A stretch of DNA of 64,000 nucleotides from an uncultured Clostridia bacterium (GTDB lineage Bacteria > Bacillota > Clostridia > Christensenellales > Aristaeellaceae), in assembly GCA_934667105.1 (NCBI GenBank), contig CAKULG010000003.1, positions 131,561-195,560 on the forward strand, read 5' to 3'. Made by a program: the position numbers and the translations under genes. Positions 33,581-42,498 of this stretch are shown here, piece after piece. Within the stretch, counting starts at the first letter, position 1. The number at the start of each line of letters is the position of its first letter. The notes below the pieces were generated by a model. It was not told the origin of the DNA and searched no databases. It saw only the letters and a list, made by a program, of their open reading frames with translations.

Positions 33581-35230
33581 TTATGTCAATAATAATTCGT
33601 TTATTTCTTCCCCACGCAGCGTTTCTTTTTCCAGCAGAGCAGAAGCCAGCGCGTCCAGGGCGGTGCGGTTTGTTTTCAGACAATCCAGCGTTTTTTCGTA
33701 GGCCTGGCGCAAAATGCGCTTTTTCTCCGTTTCCTCGTCATCCGTCTCGCCCATGGCCCATTCGCCCGCCATGCGCCCGGAAATTTCTCGGGCCTTTTGC
33801 CAATCGTTGGCTGCGCCGGTGGTAATCTGCTCCCGGCCGCCCAGCAATTCCTCCGCCGCGCGCCCTCCCAGGGCAACGCAGAGCATGCCTGTCAGCTCCG
33901 CCCGGGTGTAGAGCGTTTTTTCAGGCTGCGCGCTGAGAGAATAGCCTGCCGCGCCTCGGCTGGAGGGCAGGATGGTGACGCGGGTCAACTCCGCCTCAGG
34001 CAGCAAAAGCCGCGTCGTTACGGCGTGGCCCGCCTCGTGATACGCCACCCGCCGTTTTTCCTCCGGGGTTAGACGCTGCGGCCGCTCCTCCCCCACCGTT
34101 ACCGCCAGATACCCTGCTTCCAGGTCCTCCGCCTCAATGGCCTGCCGCCGCGCCCGGGCCGCGCGAATCGCCGCCTCGTTCAGCAGCGCTTCCAGCTGCG
34201 CCCCGGAAAAAAGCGCCGTCTGCCGCGCCCAATCCTCCAAGCGAATCTCCGGCTGCAGAGGCTTGTTCCGGGCATGCACCCGTAAAATTTGCAGCCGCTG
34301 CGCATAATCGGGTAGCCCCACCTCGATGCGCCGATCAAAGCGCCCTTCCCGCAGCAGCGCCGCGTCCAGGGTATCCGCACGGTTGGTGGCGGCCAGCACG
34401 ATAATGCCGTCTGCGCCGGAAAAGCCGCTCATTTCGGTAAGCAGGGCGTTCAGGGTCTGCTCTCGTTCGTCGTTGCCGTTATCGCGTTTTTTGCCGATGG
34501 CGTCGATTTCATCAATGAAGATCACGCCGCCGCCCGCCTTGCGCGCCTTTTTGAACACCTCCCGCACCCGGGACGCGCCCACGCCTACATACACCTGCAC
34601 AAAATCCGCCCCGTTCATGGCGAAGAAGGGAGCCTTCGCTTCCCCGGCCAGCGCCCGGGCCAGCAGCGTTTTGCCCGTGCCCGGCGGCCCGTAGAGCAGC
34701 ACGCCCTTGGGCGGGCGCGCGCCGCATGCGGAAAAGCGTGCGGGCTCCTGCAAAAAAGCCACAAGATCGCGCATGTTTTCCAGCGTTTCAGGGGATACGG
34801 CCACATCCGCAAAGGTGGCGGCGGGAATTTCCGCCGGGCCCTGAACCACCGCATAGCGGGCCATGCCCGCCGCGCCGCCCCGCGCCCTGGATAGCAGCAA
34901 AAGCAGCAGCCCCGCCGCCGCCAGGCCCCAGGCCGCCCCCGTCCCGGCGGATGCGTCCGTCACCTGAATATCAAGCCGCAAAAGCCGCTCCCGCGCGTCC
35001 GTCCCTTTGGGATCGGGGGCGGTGGCTTTTTCGCCGCTTTCCAGCGTCACTTGCCAGAAATCGCCGCCGCTCATGCGCACGCTGTCCACCTGGCCCGCTT
35101 CAGCCAGCGCCCAAAATTCACGATAGGACAACCGCCGCGCGCCCTCCCCCTGGGCGGAAAGCAGAGCGACGGCCAGCAGCGCCCCCAGCATAAGAAACAC
35201 CAAAATTTCTTTCGCCCGCTTTTCTTTCAT
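33581..35230 (-). CDS. Membrane AAA+ zinc metalloprotease, FtsH paralogue
   Basis: The ATG at 35230 has a GGAGG site and gives 549 residues, shorter than typical FtsH (600-650). The first membrane helix is ILVFLMLGALLAVALL; a short extracytoplasmic domain and a second helix (AAAGLLLLLLSRA) follow. The AAA module has GPPGTGKT, VIFIDEIDAIGKKRD and the arginine-finger region NRADTLDAALLREGRFDR. The protease has YHEAGHAV and the third zinc ligand in TTGAANDWQKA, so it should be active. It is divergent from a class A PBP. The organism's housekeeping FtsH is probably elsewhere, so this may be a specialised second copy. Confidence 0.92.
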   Translation of the reverse strand: MKEKRAKEILVFLMLGALLAVALLSAQGEGARRLSYREFWALAEAGQVDSVRMSGGDFWQVTLESGEKATAPDPKGTDARERLLRLDIQVTDASAGTGAAWGLAAAGLLLLLLSRARGGAAGMARYAVVQGPAEIPAATFADVAVSPETLENMRDLVAFLQEPARFSACGARPPKGVLLYGPPGTGKTLLARALAGEAKAPFFAMNGADFVQVYVGVGASRVREVFKKARKAGGGVIFIDEIDAIGKKRDNGNDEREQTLNALLTEMSGFSGADGIIVLAATNRADTLDAALLREGRFDRRIEVGLPDYAQRLQILRVHARNKPLQPEIRLEDWARQTALFSGAQLEALLNEAAIRAARARRQAIEAEDLEAGYLAVTVGEERPQRLTPEEKRRVAYHEAGHAVTTRLLLPEAELTRVTILPSSRGAAGYSLSAQPEKTLYTRAELTGMLCVALGGRAAEELLGGREQITTGAANDWQKAREISGRMAGEWAMGETDDEETEKKRILRQAYEKTLDCLKTNRTALDALASALLEKETLRGEEINELLLT

Positions 35231-35256
35231 TCGCTTCTCGCCTCCAATAAATGCCG

Positions 35257-35286
35257 TATATAGCATGCAGCAAAAACAGTATACAA
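35257..35286 (-). promoter_or_regulatory. Probable promoter of the FtsH-like gene
   Basis: On the minus strand TTGTAT (35286-35281) and TATATA (35262-35257) are 18 bases apart. A hairpin (GGCATTT/AAATGCC, 35319-35338) lies further on in the plus-strand leader of the divergent PBP gene. Confidence 0.5.
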
Positions 35287-35401
35287 AGCGCGCTTCATCC
35301 CGTCCATGGCAATTTACGGGCATTTGCCGAAAAATGCCAGCTTTACGGAAATGCCTGGCTGGGAACAATGGAGAAGAACGAAAAAAGGAGGCTGCCGAAC
35401 C

Positions 35402-37903
35402 ATGCGCAAGGGAAAATGGGGCCGGGCTGAAGGAGAGCTGAACCAGGCCGAGGAAAAGGAGCAAGCCCAGGCGCTGCGGGCGCTGGAAGGAAAGAAAAAA
35501 CGGCATACAGGCCGAAATATTTTGCTTACGCTGGCCGCGCTGCTGGCGGCGGGGGCCGTCGCCTTTTATTTCCTTTTCGGCGTCGCCTCCTGGCAGCGGC
35601 TGGATCTGGAAAAGCTGACAAAAATCCCCCAGACCGGGGCGATTTACGATCGCAACGGCGATTTTGCCGCCCGCATCCAAAGCGTGCAGAACCGGGTGAG
35701 CGTGCCCCTTTCCAGCGTGCCCACATCGGTGCAGAGCGCCTTTTTGGCGGCGGAGGATCTGCGGTTTTATCAGCATCCCGGCTTTGACGTGGTGCGTATT
35801 TTCGGGGCGCTGGTTTCAAATCTGAAAAGCGGCGATTACGCCGAGGGGGCCAGCACCATTACCCAGCAACTGGTGAAGCTGAGCCACCTGAGCGCCCAGA
35901 AAACCCTGGCCCGGAAATTCGAGGAAATTTATCTGGCGGTGCAGCTGGAGCATGCCTGCACCAAGGATCAAATTCTTGAAATGTATCTGAATTACATTTA
36001 TTTCGGCCGCGGAGCCTACGGCATCGAGGCGGCGGCCCAGGCGTATTTCGGCATACCCGCATCCCAGCTTTCCGCCGCTCAGGGAGCCTGCCTGGCGGCC
36101 ATTATCAAAGCGCCCTCCGCCTATGCCCCCCATCTGCATCCCGAGGCCAATCGCCAGCGGCAAAGCTATATTCTGCGCACCATGCTGGAAAACGATCTGC
36201 TCAGCCAAACGGATTACCGTCTGGCCCTGGCGCAGGACGTTACACCCATCCAGCAGGAGACCGCCGCATCCTACGGCTGGTATGTAGACGCTGTGCTGGA
36301 CGAGGCGGAAAAGCTGCTTTCCATGCAGGGCGAGGCGTTGCTGGGAAGCGGCTATCATATCTACACCGCTCTGGACCCTACACAGCAAAACTTGATTGAC
36401 GAGCAATTTTTATCCGCCAAGAATTTCCCCGCCGACGCATCCGACGGAACCCAGACCCAGGGAGCCATGGCCAGCGTGGACGTATCCTCCGGCGCGGTAC
36501 GGGCGCTGGTGGGCGGGCGCAGCTACACCGTGCAGCGCGGCCTGAACCGGGCTACCCAGATGCGCCGTCAGCCCGGCTCCGCCCTCAAGCCCCTGGCGGT
36601 ATACGCCCCCGCCATCGAGCGCTTCGGCTATATGACCGCCAGCGTGCTGAACGATACGCCCCAGAAGTTCGGCAATTATTCCCCCCGCAACAGCGGCAAT
36701 CTGTATTACGGCAACGTCACCATCCGTACCGCTCTGAAAAACAGCCTGAATGTGGCCGCCGTATCGCTGCTGAACCAAATCGGCGTGGCCGCCGCCCGGG
36801 ACTATCTTTCCAAGACGGGCATCGAGCTGGACGACCGGGATTGGAACCTTTCCCTAGCCTTGGGGGCTATGACCTACGGCGTGTCCCCTGTGCAATTGGC
36901 CGCCGCCTATGCCCCGTTCGCCAACGGCGGCGTGTTTTACGCACCCTATCTCATCGAACGCATTGAAAGCGCGGCGGGAGACGTGCTCTATCAGCACGAG
37001 GCGCAGGGAACCCGCGTGCTTTCTTCCCAAACCGCGTATCTGATGACCAGCCTGCTGCAAACCGTCACCGCCTCGGGAACGGGGGCCAAGCTGTCCCAGG
37101 CAGGAACTCCTGTGGCCGGGAAAACGGGCACCGTAAATATGACCGGGGGCGGCAACCGGGATATCTGGATGGCCGCCTACAACCGCGAGCTTTCCACCGC
37201 TTTCTGGATGGGCTTTGATAATCCGGACAGCAAGCATAAATTTCAGGGCTGGGTATCCGGGGGCGATTACACCGCCGCCCTGGCGACAAAATTTTTCAAG
37301 GGATATTACGCCAACCGAAATAAACCCGCCTTCCGGGAAGCGGAGGGGGTGGTCTGGCTGAAAATCGATAAAAAGGCCATTGAATGGGCGGGCGAACCCA
37401 TGCTGGCCACGTCCATCACCCCCAAGGCGTATAGCTACGCGGAGGTTTTTCTGGCCAGCAATCAGCCAACGAAAAAATCCAACGTCTGGTCCGCTCCCCG
37501 CACGCCCTCCGCCTTTTATGTGACCCACAACAACAGCGGCAATCCCGTTTTGGTCATCACCGCAGCGGACGCGGGCCTTTACCGCATTCAGCGGGACGCG
37601 GTGGGCGAATGCATCATTCTCAACGAGCTGTACGGCAGCGCGGGTGAAACTCTCTATTACACCGATACCAAGGCCAAGGTGGGCGTGGTTTACACCTATC
37701 GCATTATTCCCATCAATTCCGAACTGCTGCAAAACGGCGTGCTGCTGGAGGGCAAACAGGCGGTGCAGATCGCTCAGGCAAAGGCACCCTCTTCGGGCCG
37801 CACCTTGTGGGAGGATATCAGCGGCCTGCTCTTTGGCCGCCGGGACGCGCCTGAAACGGATGCAACGGACGCGCTGTCCCTCTTCTGGCAGTCCGGGGAT
37901 TGA
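35402..37903 (+). CDS. Class A penicillin-binding protein (PBP1A type)
   Basis: The ATG at 35402 follows AAAGGAGG and gives 833 residues. A basic cytoplasmic tail leads to a membrane helix (NILLTLAALLAAGAVAFYFLFG). The GT51 glycosyltransferase has EDLRFYQHPGFD (catalytic Glu) and STITQQLVKLSHL; the transpeptidase has the SXXK serine in PGSALKPLAVY, SLN in KNSLNVAAV and KTG in AGKTGTVN. The last ~130 residues (from PSAFYVTHNNSGNP) look like a fibronectin-type beta-sandwich. It polymerises and cross-links peptidoglycan outside the membrane. It is divergent from the FtsH-like protease. Confidence 0.95.
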   Translation: MRKGKWGRAEGELNQAEEKEQAQALRALEGKKKRHTGRNILLTLAALLAAGAVAFYFLFGVASWQRLDLEKLTKIPQTGAIYDRNGDFAARIQSVQNRVSVPLSSVPTSVQSAFLAAEDLRFYQHPGFDVVRIFGALVSNLKSGDYAEGASTITQQLVKLSHLSAQKTLARKFEEIYLAVQLEHACTKDQILEMYLNYIYFGRGAYGIEAAAQAYFGIPASQLSAAQGACLAAIIKAPSAYAPHLHPEANRQRQSYILRTMLENDLLSQTDYRLALAQDVTPIQQETAASYGWYVDAVLDEAEKLLSMQGEALLGSGYHIYTALDPTQQNLIDEQFLSAKNFPADASDGTQTQGAMASVDVSSGAVRALVGGRSYTVQRGLNRATQMRRQPGSALKPLAVYAPAIERFGYMTASVLNDTPQKFGNYSPRNSGNLYYGNVTIRTALKNSLNVAAVSLLNQIGVAAARDYLSKTGIELDDRDWNLSLALGAMTYGVSPVQLAAAYAPFANGGVFYAPYLIERIESAAGDVLYQHEAQGTRVLSSQTAYLMTSLLQTVTASGTGAKLSQAGTPVAGKTGTVNMTGGGNRDIWMAAYNRELSTAFWMGFDNPDSKHKFQGWVSGGDYTAALATKFFKGYYANRNKPAFREAEGVVWLKIDKKAIEWAGEPMLATSITPKAYSYAEVFLASNQPTKKSNVWSAPRTPSAFYVTHNNSGNPVLVITAADAGLYRIQRDAVGECIILNELYGSAGETLYYTDTKAKVGVVYTYRIIPINSELLQNGVLLEGKQAVQIAQAKAPSSGRTLWEDISGLLFGRRDAPETDATDALSLFWQSGD

Positions 37904-37919
37904 CGGCGATAAAAAAATT

Positions 37920-37963
37920 GCGGGAGAGGGATTCCCGGACGAGTCAATGAATCCCTCTCCCGC
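37920..37963 (-). terminator. Terminator after the flavoprotein operon
   Basis: Perfect 15-bp arms (GCGGGAGAGGGATTC 37920-37934 and GAATCCCTCTCCCGC 37949-37963) are followed on the minus strand by AATTTTTTTA. It lies between the convergent PBP and flavoprotein genes. Confidence 0.8.
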
Positions 37964-38039
37964 GCCTAATAGGAAAGCCGAAGGAATAAGACGTGGCGTC
38001 AGAGAATCGGCTTGTTCCTCCGCCGGACGCAATTTTCTT

Positions 38040-39947
38040 TTAAAACACGTTTTTGTTTTCTCGATACGTCCGCCAGACGTTTTCAAAGAAATCCGCCTGC
38101 GCAGGAAGCGGGCGCACAGGCCGCCAGGCGGCGCGGAATCCGTTTTCCTCCCGGCGCACGGTCTGAATGCGTTCTCCCGTTTCAGGGTCAGCCAAGCGGA
38201 AGCGGAAGATTTCCTCCAGTCCCCGGGGTTTTTCTCCCGCCGCGTCGCAATACAGGGCGGAGCCGCGGGTGGCCCCCACGGTCTGATCGAAATCGATCAT
38301 GGCGGTCAGCACCGCCTGCTGGGTGCGCAAAATATCCAGCAGCTTATAGGCGCGCCACAGGCTTTCCGGCCTGCCCACGCCCGTCTGCTCAGGCAGTGCG
38401 GCAAGCCGGGCCGCAATCTCCCGGCGCAGCGCTTCCATTTCCGTTCCGCGCCGGATGGCGCCCCCTGCGTCGCTCATGCGGCGCTGAGCCCGGGCAATTT
38501 CCTGCTCCACGTTATCCGGGTTATTCAAAATGCGTTCACAAAACGCCGCGTGCCGCGCCGCGGCCCGATGGACAGTCGCCGCGAAGGCCGCTTCTTCGGG
38601 CAGCGTTCTGCCTTTTTCCGCGATATAGGTCGCCGCCCGCAGCGAGCCCACCTGCCCCGCGTTCAGGGCGCTGCCGCCCGGCCGCGTCACCCCGTGGGTG
38701 CCCGCGCATTCCCCCACGGCGAACAGTCCCGGCACCGCCGTCTGCCACCATAAATCCACCGCCGTACCGCCGTTATGGTGCTGGGCGCACAGGGCGATTT
38801 CCAGCCTTTCCGTTTCCAGATCGCAGCCCTTGCTCCGGTAAAGGGCGATGGCGGGCTGGTTCATTTTTTGCAGCCGCGCATAGGGTGTGCCGAAGCATGC
38901 CTCCGCCTTGCGTAGATATTCCGCCGCTTCGGGGGCCAATTTTTCATAATCCAATTGCTCCAGGCCGAAAGGGTTTTGCCGATAATCCAGATACACCCTG
39001 CGGCCTCGCAGCACCCGCTCCCGGTAAACCAGCAGATCGATCACCGAAGAGCCGTCCAGCGCTTTACGGCTGTCAAAGGGCCATTGATATCCCTTGAGGA
39101 ACACCATGGAAAGCGCCGCGTAGGGATTGCCGAAATATTCCAACAAAAATTCCCGCTCCACGCCCTCCGCATCCACCGAAACAAAGCGGGGCAGCACCTG
39201 CATATACGTTCCCGATACGTTCCAGCGGGGGGCGATGGATGCCAGACCGAACTGCCATTCCGTCAGGTTCTGGGCCTCGGTCCCCGCCTGGAGCGCCAGG
39301 CTGCCGCTGCCCGTATGGCAAGCGGGATACACGCTGTCGGCATAAATGCCCGCAGGCCCGCCCGTGGCCAGAATCACCTGGGCGCAGCGTAAAAACACCG
39401 GCTTCCCGCTTTTCTTTTCCAGGCACGCAAGGCCGCAGACCCCCGTTTCGTCCTTGAGGATTTCAACGGCCAGCAGTCCGTCATACACGGGAATTCCCAG
39501 CGCCCGCGCCTGCTTTTCCAGCGCCTCGGTCATAAATTTTGAGGTCAGCGGCCCGGCGGAAGTGGCACGCTCGAAGGGATCGTGATCGGTTTTATAGCCC
39601 ACGTATTCGCCATAGCGATTAACGGGGAATTCCACGCCCAGTTCGCACAAATTGAGGAAGCACCGGGCGGACAGCGCCGCCTCGCACAGGGCGTTGTCCC
39701 CGTCCACCGCGCCGCCGGAAAACAGATTTTCCGCCATGCGCCGCACGCTGTCCGGAGAATCGCCGCTGAGACCCAGCTTATAATAGGTTTGCTTATCGCT
39801 GCCCGTATTGCGGGAGGTGCCGCAGTTCACCCCCTCGGTGACAAGGGCGACCGCCTTGCCCATGCTCTTCAATCGGCAGGCGGCGTTGTAGCCCGCCGCC
39901 CCCGTGCCCACAACGATGGTATCGCACGTTATGATACGATATTGCAT
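38040..39947 (-). CDS. FAD-dependent oxidoreductase, fumarate reductase/succinate dehydrogenase flavoprotein-like
   Basis: The ATG at 39947 has an AAGGAG site and gives 635 residues. The N-terminal FAD fold shows DTIVVGTGAAGYNAACRLKSMGK, and CAQVILATGGPAGIY and GLFAVGECAGTHGVTRPGGSALNAGQ complete the FAD site. ALCAQHHNGGTAVDLWW resembles the active-site region of fumarate reductases. The histidine that binds FAD covalently in succinate dehydrogenase is not seen near the N-terminus, and there is no signal peptide or iron-sulfur subunit nearby. It starts 10 bases after the Gfo/Idh gene, so the pair probably oxidises a sugar, cyclitol or sugar acid in sequence. Substrate is unknown. Confidence 0.8.
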   Translation of the reverse strand: MQYRIITCDTIVVGTGAAGYNAACRLKSMGKAVALVTEGVNCGTSRNTGSDKQTYYKLGLSGDSPDSVRRMAENLFSGGAVDGDNALCEAALSARCFLNLCELGVEFPVNRYGEYVGYKTDHDPFERATSAGPLTSKFMTEALEKQARALGIPVYDGLLAVEILKDETGVCGLACLEKKSGKPVFLRCAQVILATGGPAGIYADSVYPACHTGSGSLALQAGTEAQNLTEWQFGLASIAPRWNVSGTYMQVLPRFVSVDAEGVEREFLLEYFGNPYAALSMVFLKGYQWPFDSRKALDGSSVIDLLVYRERVLRGRRVYLDYRQNPFGLEQLDYEKLAPEAAEYLRKAEACFGTPYARLQKMNQPAIALYRSKGCDLETERLEIALCAQHHNGGTAVDLWWQTAVPGLFAVGECAGTHGVTRPGGSALNAGQVGSLRAATYIAEKGRTLPEEAAFAATVHRAAARHAAFCERILNNPDNVEQEIARAQRRMSDAGGAIRRGTEMEALRREIAARLAALPEQTGVGRPESLWRAYKLLDILRTQQAVLTAMIDFDQTVGATRGSALYCDAAGEKPRGLEEIFRFRLADPETGERIQTVRREENGFRAAWRPVRPLPAQADFFENVWRTYRENKNVF

Positions 39948-39957
39948 ACGCCGCTCC

Positions 39958-41163
39958 TTACACCCCCGCGAAATGCCGATAGTCTCCCAGCGCGCCCTCC
40001 CGGGCGGGGCCGAAGCCGGGCACGCCCAGCTCGCTGGGCAGCTTTTCCTCCGCATAGCAGCGGCCAAGCACTGCATCCAGCCCCTCGCAGTATACCAGTT
40101 CGCCGTCTTCCTTGATCTTTTCCGCCGGGAAGAAGGGCGTTTCGGGAATCAGCTCTTCAATTTTGTTGATGCACTTGGTATGCTCGCTGGCCGCCTCCGG
40201 GCCGCAGAGCACGGGCGTTTTTTCCTGCATAGTGGCGATCATCCAGGCCATTTTCCTAGTCTGATCGGCGTTGGGATCGCCGTAGAGCAGCTGCGTTCCA
40301 TCTGAAAGCACGCCCCTCATCATGTGCTCGTCCGCCTTGCAGGAAACCGTGCCCTTCTCAAATTCGTAAATAAATTCCGGGTTCCGCGCCCCCGAGCGGG
40401 CGATGGGGTGCGCCACCAGATAGAGCATTTCCGTGTCTTCCGCTGTGCGCAGGCGCATGGCGCAGGTATCAAACATTTCGATCTGGTTGGCCCGGTAAGT
40501 TTCTACCTTAATTTTCTCCACCCGGGCGCCGCGATCCACCTGATTTCCCGCCACATACAGCATGTTATGCAGGTAATGGGCTGTGGCGTTGGCGGCCACG
40601 CTGTCCAGAATCCATTCGCCCCGGGCGTTCTTTTTATGGGCGGCCCAGCCGCTGCCCCGGCGGTAATATTCCCGATTCCGGGGCCAGAGCACGATGGTTT
40701 TCATCCGCAGGGGACGGCCGTAGCGGCCCGAGAGCACATCCTGCTTTAAGCGCTGAACCGCCTCGCTGTAGGACCATTGATAGCCGATGGCCAAGCGCTT
40801 GTCCGTGCGATCCCGCGCCTCGATCATGCGCTGCACGTCGTCGATCACGGCGCACACGGGCTTTTCGCAAAGCACGTCGCTGCCGTGCTCCATGCAATAA
40901 ATCGATTGCCCGGCATGCAGCTGAATGGGCGTTGCGATAATCGCCAGGTCGGCCTCCTGCTCCCGGTAAAAATCCTCCACCGTGTCATACAAGGGCACCC
41001 CCGCCGCCACAAGCTCGTTATAAACAGGGCTGTTTTTTGCAAAAGGATCCACCCCGCCCACCAGCTTTACCGGCAAATCGCATTGCGGATCCAGCAGTTT
41101 TTTCAAATACGTCAGGGCGTAGCCCCCCACCCCCACCATCACTAACCGCACGACGGACTGCAT
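39958..41163 (-). CDS. Gfo/Idh/MocA-family oxidoreductase
   Basis: A 401-residue protein with the NAD(P)-binding motif VRLVMVGVGGYALTYL, the family EKP motif in VLCEKPVCAV and the substrate-domain block AIGYQWSYSEAVQRLKQDVLSG. The later WILDSVAANATAHYLHNML contains the conserved helix with the active-site histidine. It is the first gene of a two-gene operon with the flavoprotein, under a strong promoter that overlaps an inverted repeat. Substrate cannot be read from sequence; sugars or inositols are usual for the family. Confidence 0.9.
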   Translation of the reverse strand: MQSVVRLVMVGVGGYALTYLKKLLDPQCDLPVKLVGGVDPFAKNSPVYNELVAAGVPLYDTVEDFYREQEADLAIIATPIQLHAGQSIYCMEHGSDVLCEKPVCAVIDDVQRMIEARDRTDKRLAIGYQWSYSEAVQRLKQDVLSGRYGRPLRMKTIVLWPRNREYYRRGSGWAAHKKNARGEWILDSVAANATAHYLHNMLYVAGNQVDRGARVEKIKVETYRANQIEMFDTCAMRLRTAEDTEMLYLVAHPIARSGARNPEFIYEFEKGTVSCKADEHMMRGVLSDGTQLLYGDPNADQTRKMAWMIATMQEKTPVLCGPEAASEHTKCINKIEELIPETPFFPAEKIKEDGELVYCEGLDAVLGRCYAEEKLPSELGVPGFGPAREGALGDYRHFAGV

Positions 41164-41211
41164 TCCTTTTTCCTTCCCTTCCGCGCCCTTGGGCGCACGC
41201 CTGTAGAATTG

Positions 41212-41231
41212 GAAACGTTAAAAACCGTTTC
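41212..41231. promoter_or_regulatory. Probable operator at the Gfo/flavoprotein promoter
   Basis: GAAACG (41212-41217) and CGTTTC (41226-41231) form a perfect inverted repeat 8 bases apart, immediately downstream of the -10 box and covering the expected transcription start. A repressor of LacI type or similar would fit; none is encoded beside it. Confidence 0.55.
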
Positions 41232-41233
41232 TT

Positions 41234-41262
41234 ATTATAGCTTTGCGCCTGGAGCGCGTCAA
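41234..41262 (-). promoter_or_regulatory. Promoter of the Gfo/flavoprotein operon
   Basis: On the minus strand TTGACG (41262-41257) and TATAAT (41239-41234) are separated by 17 bases, about 70 bases before the start codon. Confidence 0.82.
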
Positions 41263-41353
41263 GCCGCCCCGCCGTGCAAAAAACAGACGGTGAGACGCAA
41301 AAATCGGATATTTTCTTCAAAACAATTATTTCGCGTCTTTTCCCGCTTCCCGC

Positions 41354-41382
41354 TTGCATTTTTCAATGGAAAATGGTATCAT
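41354..41382 (+). promoter_or_regulatory. Promoter of the ferredoxin gene
   Basis: TTGCAT (41354-41359) and TATCAT (41377-41382) are 17 bases apart; the ATG lies 43 bases downstream behind CGGAGGTG. Confidence 0.65.
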
Positions 41383-41425
41383 GAGGGGGACGCGAAAGCG
41401 GACATTTTTACGGAGGTGCTTTATT

Positions 41426-41596
41426 ATGGCTTATAAGATCACGGATGCGTGCATCGCTTGCGGCGCTTGCGCGGCGGAATGCCCCGTGGAAGCGATTTCC
41501 GAGGGCGACGGCAAGTTCGAAATCGACGCTGAAAAGTGCATTGAGTGCGGCGCTTGCGCGGACACCTGCCCCGTTGGCGCTCCCGAACAGGCCTAA
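41426..41596 (+). CDS. 2[4Fe-4S] ferredoxin (clostridial type)
   Basis: A 56-residue electron carrier starting at ATG 41426. Two four-cysteine motifs, CIACGACAAECP and CIECGACADTCP, each bind a [4Fe-4S] cluster by sharing the fourth cysteine, as in clostridial ferredoxins. The length and the symmetric halves are normal. It is monocistronic, between the promoter above and a bidirectional terminator, and implies an anaerobic, low-potential metabolism. Confidence 0.96.
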   Translation: MAYKITDACIACGACAAECPVEAISEGDGKFEIDAEKCIECGACADTCPVGAPEQA

Positions 41597-41625
41597 TTGC
41601 GCATGCCGCTGACAGCGGCAAAAAG

Positions 41626-41657
41626 CGGCGGAAGTCTTTTGACTCCCGCCGTTTTTT
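41626..41657. terminator. Bidirectional terminator between ferredoxin and proC
   Basis: An 11-base stem (41626-41636 and 41641-41651, CGGCGGAAGTC with GACTCCCGCCG) has a TTTT loop, six T after it on the plus strand and GCTTTTTG after it on the minus strand. Confidence 0.85.
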
Positions 41658-41663
41658 ATGCCT

Positions 41664-42482
41664 TTATTGCTTTCCCAGCTCGTCGGAGCGCCGCCGCGCG
41701 GCCAGATAGCCCGCCCGCACGGCCCAGGAAAAGCCCGCCTCTTCCAGGGCGGCGACGCCCGCCTCGGTGGTTCCTTTCTTGGAAGTAATTCGGCGGCGCA
41801 TTTCCGTGGGGCTCTCGCCGGAGAATGCGATCAGCGCCGCCGCGCCTTCCAGCGTCTGCACCGTCAAGGCGCGGGCGGTTTCGCGGTTCATGCCGTCCGC
41901 CGCCGCGCTTTCAATCATCGCTTCGCACAGCAGATAGAAATACGCCGGGCCGCTGCCTGAAAGGGCGGTGACGGCGGAAAGCTGGGCCTCGGGCAGCCGC
42001 GCCACGACGCCTAGCGGCGAAAACAGCGCCTGGGCCAGGGCTGCCTCCTCCTCCCCCGCATGTTTTCCCAGGCAATAGGCCGTGGCGCTCTTTTGCACGG
42101 AGAGGGCCAGGTTGGGCATGAAGCGAACCACCGCCGCGTTTCCCGTGGCCGCTTCCACTGCGGCGCAGGATACGCCTGCCATAATGGTCAGGTATAATTT
42201 ATCCGCCGTAAAATACTTGCCATACATCTGACAAGCCTCGGGAAAGGTCTGGGGCTTAACGGCGAAGAAAATCACGTCGGCCTGCCTCAGCCATTCCGGC
42301 TCCGCCGCCAGCACGCCGTATTCCCGGCTGAGCCGGGCGCAGGTTTCCGGATCCACAGGGTTCACAACGCCCATATGCTCCGGCGGCACCGTGCCCGAGC
42401 GCACCAGCCCGCGAAGCATGGCCTGAGCCATAAAGCCGCTGCCGATAAAGGCGAGGCGAATCGTTTTCACGTCCCATTTCAT
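41664..42482 (-). CDS. proC: Pyrroline-5-carboxylate reductase
   Basis: The ATG at 42482 gives 272 residues. The NADPH motif is IRLAFIGSGFMAQAMLRGLVRSG; IMAGVSCAAVEAATG and VRFMPNLALSVQKSATAYCLG follow; and the C-terminal signature ALSGSGPAYFYLLCEAMIESAAADG plus RRRITSKKGTTEAGVAALEEAGF contains the catalytic Ser/Thr region. It makes proline from pyrroline-5-carboxylate. It is the last gene of the proline operon, 16 bases after proA. Confidence 0.95.
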   Translation of the reverse strand: MKWDVKTIRLAFIGSGFMAQAMLRGLVRSGTVPPEHMGVVNPVDPETCARLSREYGVLAAEPEWLRQADVIFFAVKPQTFPEACQMYGKYFTADKLYLTIMAGVSCAAVEAATGNAAVVRFMPNLALSVQKSATAYCLGKHAGEEEAALAQALFSPLGVVARLPEAQLSAVTALSGSGPAYFYLLCEAMIESAAADGMNRETARALTVQTLEGAAALIAFSGESPTEMRRRITSKKGTTEAGVAALEEAGFSWAVRAGYLAARRRSDELGKQ

Positions 42483-42498
42483 CTTACATTCCCCCGTT

